Positions 15,201 through 28,264 of a stretch of 64,000 nucleotides of DNA are shown piece after piece. The notes beneath the pieces were generated by a model, which had not been told where the DNA came from, made no database searches, and saw nothing but the letters and a program-made list of their open reading frames with translations. The stretch lies in contig JAGUCH010000001.1 of assembly GCA_019096065.1 (NCBI GenBank), forward strand, positions 4,092,001 to 4,156,000, given 5' to 3'. This DNA comes from Paracyclopina nana (Eukaryota; Arthropoda; Copepoda; Cyclopoida; Cyclopettidae). Position numbers and translations under genes: made by a program. Positions within the stretch are counted from its first letter, which is position 1. Every line of letters begins with the position of its first letter.

Positions 15201-17585
15201 AATCTACAATCAAAAGCTTACTTTAAAAAAATAGCGAGTATTATTTTTTAGTTTTTCCCCGATGTGCAGTCAGCTTCCTTCAAGGGGAATCCCAGAATAC
15301 AAAGCTTTCGAGATGATGATGACACGATATGACACACTTCTACTACTCGCAGCTACTTTTGTTTTGTCGCAAAACTGAGCACTTAGTGATGAGAAAAAAG
15401 GAAGTGAGCAAACATTAATAATGCCATCTTGGCAAGGACAAAAGGTGCGAGATTACTTCTCCTTCGTGATATTGCTAGTTGGACATCGCCTGTATTGTTG
15501 TTGCAGTGGCATCAAGCTGTATCTAGCTTACGATAAAAAAAGCCAAAACAAAACTCCTGCCTGCCTGCATCTGAGGCGTAGCTGTTCTGTGATGAATGCT
15601 ATGTTTAGTATGTGTACAAGCTCGTTATTTATGGAAATAATGTCGTTTGTCATTGCGCACAAAAAAGAACTTTTGAGAACTCCTGCCAGCTTCTTTGTAG
15701 GAGACATAACAACTACTGAGCTCTTGTAATCTGAAGTCGTCTTGCCTAAGGGGGCTTAAACAAAGAATTTCAAGATTCATGATGGAAAGAATCATACACA
15801 GTCCAACTTGTCAGAAGTAACGGCTTAGTTTTCAAGTGCTTTTCCCAAAAAATCTATTATTGTCAGTCGGTTTCTTCTTTAGGAGAAAATAATGAAAACA
15901 ACTTTATCCAAGTCGCTATGCTACTATAATTCCCCTTTAACAAATCTAGCTGCTTTTCTTTCCTCCTTCTCATGTTTCCCCTATTGAGCACAACAATAAG
16001 CAATCAAAAAGGGTTCGTTCTAGTAGTTTGTTGAGTCCCGCGATCTGCTCGCATGTCAAGAATGGGCTGTGTTCATCGATAAAATTGGACCACAACATAA
16101 ATATTGCGCGTTTTCCCTTTCTTTGATCCCGATGGAGGTTATTATTTTAAAGCAGCCTTGCTTTAACTAGGTGAAAAAGTTCGCGGCAATAAGAAGTTCT
16201 ACCTTTAACCTGGATTTGTAGACAGCTCGAAAGTGGGGGGAAGTTTGTGTAAAATCATTATGCGGTTTTCTTGCACAAGCAAGTCATCAGCCCCCATCAG
16301 AAGGGAGAGCTTTTCTTTAAAGCTTCAAATTGGAATGGGAATAATATACCTGACATGATGTCATGAATGTGGTCAATTCCGTCTGAAATGGCAATGCATG
16401 CTTGTAAACTTTGGGAATAAGTGTCCAATATTCAATTTGATATCGGATTTCCTGACTTTATCGCTCTCCAATGCACGCGTACATTTTAACAAGATCTCGA
16501 TCTTTTAGTTAAGGGGGGAATAATTCTTGGATTGTAGAAACAACAAGCTCGACTGCCAATAAATGTCTCCTTTGTGCATTCTTTAGCTCTGCCTCGAACA
16601 GCAGGGTGTAAATTTTTCACTTTTTAAGCCTCCCACCAAATAGCTCTGATCATGTGTCTCTTGAAAAAAGACGTCCCATTGCGCAAGATCTACATGGGGC
16701 TCAGGTCAAATAATAAACCATTTTCGTGTCTCCGAGTTCATTCCCAAGCTCAAACAAAGGCAGAGACAATTAGTCATAAATTGCATTCTTTTATGATGCT
16801 GCCAGCTCCAAAATTGGCCACCATAGCTTTCAATTTGCATTCATAGAAATCAAGACATTTGGGACTCCTTTTGTGGAGATCGCCAATAGTCATGAGAAAT
16901 GGTACGAGTTATCTTTCTGCTCATTTGGAATGCTAAACACATGGACATAAGTTTATGCAAGTAGAAAAACCAACTTTGAGCCCAGCAGGACCGCATTTCT
17001 TGTGGGTGAAATGAGTAATACTGATGCTCTGCGCAGCAGCAGAGCACTATGGAGCTCAAGCTGGGAACACCTGAGGGACTCACTCAAATTCAAGAACATT
17101 GGCAATTTTTCGTCTGCTTTAACTTTTGATGCTAAGCTCTTGAAACCAGAAACCATGAGGCCAAACCCATAATCTGAGACATCTTAGCCCTGCATCTACA
17201 GGTTTAAGGGATCACATTTCACACCATGACTTTTCCCAAGCCAATAAAGTGCATGGATGGTTAACCGTTTGTTGCCAACATTTTTCGAAATGGGTGTTTG
17301 AAATGAGATTCAATTTCGATTAAAAAAAGCAGATGGTGGCATTTTTGACTCGCGCGCGTCTCTGGCTGGTCATCATCGTCATCATGATGATGCTCATTTC
17401 TGATGAATGTTTTTGGCGACAGACAGTAATATAGGGGATAAATTCAGTAAAGCTCAACTTGCTGGGAAACGTTTTATCCCTCCAGCCATCTCCCCCAATT
17501 CTCAAGTCAGGCAAACCGAACTGACACATGTGAAAAACATGGGGTGATAAAGCATCATATCACGCTTTTTAGCTGGGACACCATA

Positions 17586-17603
17586 AATAATAATAATAAT
17601 AAT
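17586..17603. repeat. AAT microsatellite, 6 units
   Basis: Six AAT triplets in a row in noncoding DNA. No function is indicated. Confidence 0.9.
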
Positions 17604-19277
17604 GGTGGCCATTTTCTCAGCTGTTTGTCTCAGTTATCTATCTCTGTCACTAAATAAAGGTGTAATGAGGGCAATAGGATCACATTTCTTGAGAGCACAC
17701 ACGCGATTTGGAGCAGCACCCTGTACTATTTGGGCGTGACTCGCCAAATGAGGAGATGAGGTGACTCATACATCTTCCCTTCAAAAGTGTACGGATCCAT
17801 GGTTCACTATTCAGACAACATACGAAGGCACACACACTGTGGCACATTCAGTGAAAACGGCTAGAGACACTTTACCCTCACTGTTCAAACGCTTCGTTTA
17901 AATCATTCTGATGAGTTGACTTTTTGAAAGTTAACTTTCCCTAGGTGCGGACCATTGTGTATACTCTGTATGGTGAAAGCTTTTAAAAAGAAATTGTAGC
18001 TTCAGCAGCATCCAGACAGCCAGACAGAATTTCCCTCATCAAGCGCCGTTTTATTAGATTTGGCAGTACATTAGGGACAACCGCAAAATGTCTTCAAGAG
18101 TGTTGCTCAGAATGACGAATTATTTCCCTTTGAGCTCTTCAAAGATGTCACAACTGCAGCGTCGTCCCCAGTCAGCGCACTTCAATTAACGCGGAGCGAG
18201 ATAAATGGCAAGATTTCATAGTTAATTATAAGGCCGTAATTGAGCCACTCTGGCTATTTGATCTAGCAAATGTTTGACACACACGCAAAAAAGCTACTTT
18301 GATAAAAGTCTGGCTTTTCATGAGACACTTGCTTATCTTGTCTGACACTTGATGACACCCCCTTCTTCCCCCGTTATAGTATACCAATTACACGTAGAGA
18401 TTACAAAGTACTCCTTTCTCGAAGCATTAATGCACTTTGGCCCTATCACTGAGACAGATGTGTACTATTGTGTGTTCATGTCAAGTTACCAGGAGCTACT
18501 TCTACTGCAGTGTACTTGTAGCCCATAAATATTTTGTTATTTGGCCCCTGCATGGCAGCTTCTACTAGTTTGACTTTTGCATGACCACAACCGAGTAGCA
18601 TAAGGACATAAATTCTTAAAAGCCATCCATCTCTCGATGTGGCAGCAGCACAACTCTGCTGTTGTTAGCAAGCGCTTAAATAAAGTAATTTAGCATTATT
18701 TTCCAAGTTCTGTTTGGTGCTTGCCAAATATAGGAGAAGTGAGCATAAAGGCAGAGCTAACATTGGAGGGATCTTCGATGCGAGATAAGGGCCGAAAAGA
18801 CTTTATCTGTCATCAAGCCTGGATGCTACTGAATGTAATTTCCAGCGCGAGGCTATATGTGAGATTGAGCCCAAATTGATCTGACAACAACATTTTGGGT
18901 CACCCTAGAAGAAAACAGCTTTGGAAGTTTTCTTGACAACCAGTCACAAAGCTTGGTCGATGGTCGTCGGCAAACCGCCAAAGAAACTCGTGAAATTATG
19001 CCTGTCAAGCCCCTTTTTCGTCGTCGTGCCAGTGCGCCCAGATTGCGTTCGCGTACGTAATTAGCAAGGTATGCGTGTCGTGATAAAATGAGCAAACCGC
19101 TATATATTTCAATTAACACCTTCTCTAGATTCTGAATTATGGCGCAAGAGAAAGTGCATTAAGCCCCATTTTGGCGCAAAATGCAAAATTAAAAGGGCTA
19201 GCGTACACGCAAGTGTGTTAGTACACTAAAATTAGGTTAATACAGCCATAACTTTTGGTACTAGATTAAAATCTCGC

Positions 19278-19304
19278 CTGCTGCTGCTGCTGCTGCTGCT
19301 GCTG
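19278..19304. repeat. CTG microsatellite, 9 units
   Basis: Nine perfect CTG triplets in noncoding DNA about 2.7 kb upstream of the ROR start codon. Triplet CTG/CAG runs are length-unstable in many genomes. Confidence 0.95.
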
Positions 19305-22043
19305 ATCTTAATTTTGGCCAAAAAGCTACTAAATCATGGGAGGAAGAATCTAAAGAGTCATCTTTCTTCATTCAATGGCCATAATTTTCTTTTATGACAA
19401 GAAGATGGCTATCTCGCAGTCAAGCCACCTTTTTGAATATTCACTCTATTATGTTATTAAACTGACAGCCCACGTACTTTACATCCAGGAAATGCAGCCA
19501 CACCCTTCGAAAGACACGAAGAGACCACCACCAGCACAGGGGAAAGCGATTATTAGCCCAACTCTTCATCATCATCATTTATTGGAGCCAAATGATCATC
19601 AATGATATTAGCATAGACGTAGATATAGTCGTCCCAAAATAGATAACGCTCCTCATTGTCGAGCTAATTGCCCCTGTGTGCATAATGTGTCCAATGCAGA
19701 TGCACACACGCAATTTTCCAGCTGCATCAACTGTTGTGGTTACGCTGCAAAATAAGCTCGCTGACCGGCCGCCGCCAATTTCCCCTTTTAAAGGCTGGTC
19801 TGACATGGCAGCTGCTCATTTGCATGTGACACATAGGATAATTGTTTGGAGAGAGCCATCCTTGTTTTTCCTGCCCTGTAATCCAGTCTTTGTTGCAAAA
19901 TGTGCTTTGATATGATGATGCGGCTACCAAAATCAAAGAGAAAACTGTGGTCGTCGCAGAGAGTGAGATGGGGGAGGTTCATTGCATCAGTCAAATCTTG
20001 TTACTTGTTTTTCACTTGTCTTTCATCCCTCGACGTTTCTGGCTGGCTCTTTTGTGTCCAATATGTCAGGTTCACATAAATCAATGCATCAGCCAAACAT
20101 ATTTTCCATGGCAGTAGTTGCCAGCTTCAATTTGGATTTGATTACTCATCCATGGCAACGATCACACTGACAGCTGACTTTTTGTGCTCTTTAAAAGTCG
20201 ATGGACTTGGTTGATATTTACCGTCTAGCACTCGAGGCTTTTTTATAGAACTTAGAAGAGCTGGAGGATTCAGTATCTTTAATCAGCAAACTCTGTTTAG
20301 CATCAGTATTGGCTGGCATGCCAAACATGGCCCCCCAATCAATGCCTCCCTTGATAGAGTCATTTTTTGCCAAACAACAAGGAGATCTAATCAAACCTCC
20401 AAAGCTACAAAAAGTCACAATTGGACATGCCAAAGTGACTCTGAAATATTGAGTGAGGAAGAAGTATGTAGGGAATTTCTCCAAGAATTCAATCGTTATC
20501 GAAACTAAGCAACAATTCAATTAATCATGACATGGTGGATTTTTTACATCGTCTTTCTCATCATCGATTGAGGCTGCTTCCTAGATGCTTTTTTCCTTTA
20601 TATTGGGTCCCCCCCTCTCCTCTAAATCACGGGCAACTGTGTCTGATTGCGATGCTCGACTCCTACGCGTGCACAGTGGATAAGTAGGAGGCTGAGGCCC
20701 CCCCCCTTAAACGGAGGAAAATTCTTGAACTCTTCTCTTATGTAAGTGTTTTCTTTGTGACGGATACATTTTGGGCTGTGGGTTTTTTCCCATGATGCCC
20801 ACTTTTTGCTGTAATGTAAAGAAAGATTCCTTTCTTTCATCTCAAGTACTTGAGTCCCAAAGAGAGTGATGGTTGCTATTTTTCCTCCCATTCAGTTTTA
20901 GTCAGGGTTCGCTGGGGATGATTTTTGATTCTTTTTCCCTTGCTTGCTTAGCTAGGGGGAATCATTTTTTGGCACCAAATATCCTGACTGTGCCAATCAG
21001 TTTTTCCTACACTTATAAGCATATGAAAAGAGAATGTTTGGCGCGCATATCAGATGTGATCTCGTGTCAGACCAAATTCTCCCTACTTTTAACATGCTTC
21101 AGAATCCCAGTTCGATCGCACGAATAAATGCAAAAGTACATCAAATAAGCTGGGGAAAGCTTTATTCTACTGTAGCTGGCAAAGCAAGGAGTGATACTTT
21201 TTGGTACTGAACTTTGAACTTTGTTTGTTTTGCAATTTCGGCGACGGCCATGCGACTAATGAAGCTCAAAAAAGACACCTGGGGGAATAAAAGGGGAGAG
21301 TAAAATCAAGCTGAGTTGGGTCTGCTGCTGCTGCAAAATATTGTTGACTTTTCTCCCTCTTGTGCAGGAAAGAATGTCAGCAAGTCCTGCGCGCGTTCAT
21401 ATAACAAGAGGTGTAGCATGTAATTTTCCTAGGGAATTTAGCTTACACCCCATGGGGAAAATAAGCCGCCTGCCTAGCAATAGTAGTACATGCCACAGCA
21501 ATGTGGCTGGCCCAAATGAATGCCTCGGTCACGTGACTCACGGGGGAGAATTAAAATTGCCCGCAAAATGTCAATGATCTCTGAGCAATTTCTCTCGTTT
21601 CTTGCAGATCACCTCGACAACACGAGAGCGGATCGAGGAGCAGCTGTCAAATCGCCGTATAATCCGCATCAGAAAAGAGTGCTGCTCCACCCCCCAATCT
21701 TTGGTTGATTATGAATTGATGTTGACCAAAAATGATCTGACATTCCATGAACTGTGTGGCAGCACCTGAAAAGCCTCCACAATATGGATAGAAGCTTATA
21801 TTGGATGTTCCATGTGAGATGAGTTGACAGTTTTCTCATCTCAGATCATCATATCTGCGCACATATGGAGACCAACGTTGGTTTTAATGCTACCTCTAAC
21901 CCCATCTAACGACGACGAACTCTGAGTCATCAATGACAACTTAAAATCCCCCAGTGGGACGCCATCAATCAATCCCTGGTGCACTACCGGCTACTGTAGA
22001 AATAATAATGTTCTGAGCAGTTGTCTTTGGGCCAGAGATCAGA

Positions 22044-25000
22044 ATGGAGTTAGCGCAGTTGGGGAAGATCTTGGCCATTTGTCTATTCCTGGGTGGCACT
22101 TGTCATTCCAGCGAAAACTTGACAGAAAATTCCCTTATGCCACATCCAGAGGAGTTGGAGCCGAGCCCCACTTTGATGTTTGTCGAGCCGATGAAGAATT
22201 ACAGCAAAGTTGCTGGCGAGAGCTTGAAAATCAGATGTGTCGTCCGAGGAGATCCTCCGGTGCAGAAATTCAAGTGGTTCAAAAACGAGGCCCCGCTCGC
22301 AGAGGAGCGTGGGAGAGTGAGAATCAGGTCGAAAACTGGCGCCGGTGAGGCCCAGTGGTCGAGGGTCCGGTTCCAGAACCTGGAAACCATGGACATGGGC
22401 TTCTACAAGTGCGAGGCCTCCAACGGAGTCGAGACGCTCCGGGGCGAAACTGTGATCAAGGTGCACCCAGGGAACAAGAGGAAGGGCACCTCGTATTGGT
22501 CGGATGATGACTACGACCCTGATGACTACGACTCGAAGCATCAAGACCATGGGCTGATTCCAGAGAGCTTTCCACTTGACCTAGATGCCAGCCTCGGCGA
22601 TGGAGCCATCTCTGGCCTGCCCTCGCACATCGAGTTCCAGGTAATTAATCCAACTTTTCGCACACACTTTTTACGCTCACAAACTGTTTTGCATTCTCGC
22701 AGGGCCGCGCGCCTGACGATTTTCACAATGGAAACAAGAAGACCATGGCAGCCACATCCAACCTGAATGGCGACTTGCCGAGCCTGAAGCCGAATGAAAG
22801 AGCAGGAAGATGTCAGCCCTATTCAGGCTCCGTTTGCCGAGAGCATTTGGGCACCAATTACATTTTTGTCAGCCAAGGCCTCACCCAGGACTACATTGAG
22901 CAAAAGTTGCAGGCGTCACTACAAGTGATTTCCAATTCTCCCGAGCTGTCAAAAGAGTGTGCCAAATATGCCATTCCAGCGATTTGCCTGTCCACTCTGC
23001 CCCTGTGTGACACTCAAACTCAAAAGCCACGAAAGGTAGGCTGCAGCTTATTGACAATGACTTTGAATTTCAATAAGTTCACCACTGTCACTCTGGAATG
23101 CTCATAGCCCGGGTGCTTATTTAACTTTTCATAATGCCTCTTTCCCTCCAGATATGTCGTGACGAATGCGAAGTCCTTGAGTATAAGCTCTGTCAGAAAG
23201 AGTTGGCCATTGCGAGGAGCCAGCCGATGATCAGCCACCAATTGGTCCTGCCAGATTGCCAAGAATTGCCAGTTATTGGCACTACCGACAACTACAACTG
23301 CGTTCGCTTGGGAATGCCTACCGTGACTCAATTGATCAAGCCTCACTCTTGCTTTAGAGATGACGGATCGGAGTACCGAGGGACAGTCTCGGTCACAAAA
23401 AGTGGGCTCACTTGCAAGCCCTGGCATCTGTCACTAGATGGCGATGGCTTCAATGCTGTCGAGCTGGTGGGAGGCCACAACTATTGCCGCAATCCTCAGC
23501 ACAATGGCAGAGAGGAGGACCAACCGTGGTGCTTTACAAACGACCCAAGGTACTAAAACCAGACATTTACAGGCAAAACATGACAAACGGGAGGGCAATT
23601 TTTCAATTTATCAGATCTCACAACGAGTGCCCACCACAGAGACAAATGGAATGCCGCGAGCTTTCTTGTCGCAACTCATATATGAGCATGTAGCTTTTGC
23701 CGTTTGTATGGACCGAATAAGGCAAACAATGATATAAAAAATTTGCATAGTTTGCCTAGATTGCCCAGTGGAAGTCAAGAATTCATGATGGGAATCTCGG
23801 TTAAATAATGTCTGTGTGGTGGCTGGCAGCAAATGAGAAGCATGTCAGGCCTGAGCAGAATTTGAATGCGGGAGATTGTTTGTACGAGGAAAAAACCCTG
23901 CTGACCAAACTTATTTCATTTCAGGCACCCGAAAGAGGTGTGTGGTGTTCCCAAGTGTACCGAGTTCAATTTATGGCTTTACATAGTGACTCCTGTGGCT
24001 GGGGCAGCCATCTTGGTCAGCATCATTTTGGTTCTCTGTTGTCTTCGGAGGAAGCACAAGAAACCTCTATCAACTATCAGTATGGGTGCGAGCAGTCCCA
24101 GATCGCTGATCACTCAGCCCTCTAATCATAACTACTCGGAAATGGAGATGAATGCACTCATCCCAAAGTGCCAGCCTCCACCTCCAAGGCCAAGGGCCAG
24201 AGAGTTTCCAATCACCAGTGTCAGGTTCAACCAAGAGCTGGGCGAAGGGGCCTTTGGCAAGGTTTACAGGGGAGAATTAGGTGGCATTGTTGGAGGATGC
24301 ACATCCGTAGTGGCCATCAAAACTTTGAGGCCGGGTGCAAATAGCCAGACAAAGCAAGATTTCCAGAATGAAATTGAAATGTGGATCGAGCTTCGACACC
24401 CAAACATTGTATGTCTACTGGGAACTGTGCTCAAAGATGATCCCCAGTGCATGATTTTTGAATACCTCAGTCAGGGTGATCTTCACGAGTTTCTTTTGTG
24501 CCATAGCCCCAAGTCGGATATCATGACGTCTGTGTCAGATGACGACATCACTGAGCGAATACTAGATCCAGCAGACATGTCTTTCATGGCCATTCAAATT
24601 GCTGCTGGCATGGAGTACCTATCAGGTCATCACTATGTGCACCGAGATCTTGCCACCAGAAATATTCTGGTGGGTGAGAATCTCACAGTGAAAATATCAG
24701 ACTTTGGTGTAGCCAGAGATAAATACAAGTCAGATTACTACCGAGTGCAAACTAAGTCATTGCTACCAGTGCGATGGATGCCAGCTGAGAGCATGCTGTA
24801 TGGAAAGTTCACCACAGAGTCAGATGTTTGGTCGTATGGCGTGCTCCTTTGGGAGATCTACAGCTATGGCCTCCAGCCATACTATGGCTACAGCAACCAA
24901 GAAGTCATCGAGATGATCCGAACTCGCCAGTTGCTGCCTTGTCCGGAGGACTGTCCTTCACGAATGTATGCTTTCATGGTTGAATGCTGGCATGAGGTTC

Positions 25001-25437
25001 CCAGCCGAAGGCCGAGTTTCTCTGAAATCCATGCCCGTCTCAGGCACTGGGAGGGGATGTCAGCAGGCTACCAAAGCACCAGTCACAGCATGTGCAATGC
25101 ATCTCAGCACAGTGGGTCTCAGCACTCCTCGACAGGACCCAGCAATAACACAGGCTCAACTAACCTGAGTCAGCACCACTTGTTGCATCAGCAAAACAAT
25201 GGAGGCTGTGTCAATGGTGGCTATTCTCAGCCCTTTGGTCACCTGTTGGGGAATCAAGGCGGCCCCCCACCCATTGGGATGGTGCAGATGGCCAACGGGC
25301 CGAAAGGAGGTCCACAAACGGTGTTGTTGGGCCCAAATCATGCTGGCTTTGGCTCTCACATTGGTCCCTTGGGCCATTCCAGCCTCAGCCAGTCAGGAGG
25401 ACAGGCTCAAAGCGTGGCATCCCTTCAGATGGTGTGA
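22044..25437 (+). CDS. Ror: ROR-family receptor tyrosine kinase (Ig-Fz-Kringle-TM-kinase)
   Basis: Single-pass plasma-membrane receptor of the ROR family, which binds Wnt5-type ligands through a Frizzled-like domain. Exons: 22044-22640, 22703-23035, 23152-23549, 23925-25437. The splices keep frame and give 946 residues. In order: signal peptide (about 1-23); an Ig C2 domain (Cys65, Trp78, the YKC motif with Cys123); a Frizzled cysteine-rich domain (about 232-360); a kringle with six cysteines (377, 398, 422, 437, 449, 454); a membrane helix (about 460-484); the kinase (about 542-818); and a Ser/Gln/Gly/Asn-rich tail. Kinase motifs are complete: GEGAFG at 549-554, VAIK with Lys575, HRD with Asp684, DFG with Asp702, and the ROR activation-loop YxxxYY (710, 714, 715). 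Vertebrate ROR1 and ROR2 have altered several of these, so this copy looks catalytically competent. The start is the first ATG ahead of a good signal peptide. Upstream noncoding exons are likely but not located. Confidence 0.96.
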
Positions 25438-26181
25438 AAAGCCTTTGGGAAATGGATGGTGACTAGGACATGACTACAGTTGGAACTATCTAGGACACTG
25501 CCTTGCCGCCTGCATCTCAATCTTTCAACACAAGCATGAAGAGAAAGACTTTTGCAACAAGACTGAAATTCCCACAAGTACAATAAGAAGAACTACTGCT
25601 CTGGAGCGCCTTCTGCTGCTACTTTAAGTGTGTGACAATAACAACTCTTCTCCTACACTGATGCAATGTGCTTTTTGTTGTTACATTGTTGTGTCTACTA
25701 GGCCTAGATATCATATACTACATATATACGGCCCTTTTCTAAGGCATTTTGGTATTAATGAATTCAACCAAGGAAGCAATGCAATATGTGATGAATGCCG
25801 CAAAGTGACGTTTTCTTTCAGCAAAAGCCACAGAAATGAATAAAATGCAAATTACTACACAAAGCTGATTAGCATCTCCTTCCTCACAGCTTCTTCAAGT
25901 TTAGGCTCCCTCTAAGTTCTACTATATGCTGGTTTTTTCTCTCAAGAGATCTTTTTTCATTCGACTAATTCAGCAAGCCCCAGGCAAAACATTAAATAAA
26001 ACTTTGTCATAACTAGGCTCATACAATAGCTTGAGCAAGACCTAGTTCTCTCCCACCAACCAAAAACATTTAATTATCAAGAGTGAATGCTACTGCACTA
26101 CAACAAACCTAATACAGTAATCTATTTTAAGATTTCTTTGCCATACAAATTATCACACAAATATGAGTAGAAACCAATAAA
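25438..26181 (+). terminator. ROR 3' UTR with candidate poly(A) signals
   Basis: After the ROR stop codon there is no continuing frame. AATAAA hexamers on the plus strand occur at 25839-25844, 25995-26000 and 26176-26181. Any of these could direct cleavage and polyadenylation. The first gives a 3' UTR of about 420 nt. Confidence 0.5.
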
Positions 26182-28248
26182 TGTTTTCAAACATTTGTCT
26201 CACACGATTAGTAGTTTTGCTCTTTTGAAGCCCTTATAGAGGAAAGTTCTATGTAAAGCACAATGGGAAACCATTTTTGATCTTCCTGAAACCATTTGTC
26301 AAAGATCCCCTTCCCACTTGAAGTTCTCTAACTTTGACACAATCTAGCCTAGCATGCAAAGAACCCCTTAGGCCAAAAGAGTGATCATCCTGTGTCAAGA
26401 GCAGATGAGAAGTTTATCTTTCATGCCAGAACCATTTACGAAACAAAAGCCGAGCTCAAATTGCAACTTTTGAGGCCTTCTTCGTCGTGACAATGTCTCC
26501 CACAAAGAGAAGGTTATTCCTTGAAAATTCATAGCAGTATAGAGTAGATTTTTTTCAGAAGCAGCATATTTACTGCATATTTATCTTAGCATGCATGCTT
26601 TTACGCAAATGACATCCATCATGTGTTCTTTTTGTGCTGCATGCTGCTGAAAACTAGGCCAATACAAGATCAAGAAAAGTACAAGAATCAGAATGATCTT
26701 AGAAGCTTTGCCACGATGCTGAGGCAGTTGTAAATCTTGCCAATGCAATGTCAAGATCTCTTCACACTTAGCTTTTGAAGTGAAGAAGAGTTCCCCTTGA
26801 TTTTTATCAGCTGCAAGCTCTCATCTCACGATTAAAAGATTTGGCCGAGAATGGAGCTTTTCATGTGCATATGGAGGGACATGCGCGTAACAAGAAACGA
26901 CTCTCAAAGCACCTTCCAAAGGGGGAAAATGCATCAAGGCAAGAATAGGACTCGTCACCTGCCTAGCCTATTGTCAGGTGAGCTCGTAATTCTTTCATGC
27001 CTATGCTGCTCAATTTTTAGCTTGCGACATCCAAAAAAATACAAAACGCATCTCACAACAAAAAATCAACGCTGTTGATTCCAATCTCATTGTTGACTGG
27101 CAGATGAACGGGGGCATGGTACCGAGCGCAGTAGTTTCGTCTGGCATTAACAACCGAGAGGATGGAGTGCAAAACTACTCCCTCGCTAAAGAAGATGAGT
27201 ATGTCAATGCAGATGTTTTGGCGAATCTCCAGGAAGCAAGAGAAAAGATGGATTGGACCTTTTGTTGCTTTACATGCATTTTTCTGTGGTCAAAGAAAAA
27301 AGGGACGTTCACATAATACCAGCAACTAGCAAGGGAAGATGCTCAATGAGCTTGTCAGACCTTTTGCACGAATCTTGTTATTATTATGATGGCCTACATT
27401 CGTTCACTTCTAGAGTAACATGCACATGCAAGATTTTTTAGGACTTCAGTATCCTAGAAGTTAATCTAGCCAAGTCATCAATCCTGTCATCGGAAATACT
27501 CAATCTTTCAACATGGTGCCGCAATCAAAAGCCAGGATATATGTATACTCGTAATGCTTTCTTTATAATTGCAAGCTTTCGCAACGCATTCCTACACTTA
27601 AAAACTTCTAAAAGGCTTCTAGCGAGAGAAAACAAATTTCAGCTAACTTGTAGGCAATTCGTGGCTTTGAGAGTCTAGCTGCAACTATGTGGGTACCTAA
27701 CACTAGGCTATAATTAGGATAATTATTGCACAGCATGAGCCTCAAGAGACTTTTGTGGGCGTGTTAAAAAGCCTCATTTTGATTGATGTTCATTTGAGCT
27801 TTTTAATCATCTTTATGGACGCAAAATATGTCAAGAAAAGTTGGGGGAAACTTGGAGGAAGCTCGACTTTCTTCTTATCTATCTAAAGAGATGCAAATGA
27901 AGTGTCAGCGCAGTCTTTGGTATCAATCTGAGATATCCAAGCTAGAGCTCTCTTTTTAGCACCCTCAACCGAAACATATCCTTCAACCCACTCATTCTGG
28001 CTTAGCAAATACTTTAAGGCAAACCGACTCCACCAAGCTCGCGTAGTGGCCTATCGTTGAACGCAAAAAATATTTTTTGCCTCAAAAGTAAAATGTAGAA
28101 AGCAGCTTAGTTGCTACTGCTGTATAAATAAGGCACTTTTTGTGGCCATACCACGCCACAAAATTCAAATGAAAGCTTGGAGTCCGTGATATTATAGATC
28201 TTGGCCTTATCTCATGCATTTGTCGACGAGGCATCAATCTTTCTCACC

Positions 28249-28264
28249 AAAAAAAAAAAAAAAA
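28249..28264. repeat. poly(A) run of 16
   Basis: Sixteen consecutive A in noncoding DNA. There is no obvious retroposed sequence 5' of it, so I do not call it a retroelement tail. Confidence 0.9.

Larger units (their letters stand above)
6237..22043. other. intergenic or intronic DNA, no recognisable gene
   Basis: No protein-like frame is recognised. The longest frames (115 codons at 12,103-12,450 minus, 127 at 12,458-12,841 minus and 139 at 12,751-13,170 plus) overlap or abut on opposite strands and match no family I know. Only short simple repeats stand out. An acceptor-like cttgcag at 21,601-21,607 followed by CpG-containing sequence could be a 5' noncoding exon of ROR, but nothing proves it. 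Confidence 0.55.

Noticed and set aside
22083-22550. 155-codon minus-strand frame within the ROR first exon
   Set aside because: Antisense shadow of the Ig-domain exon, with no independent homology.
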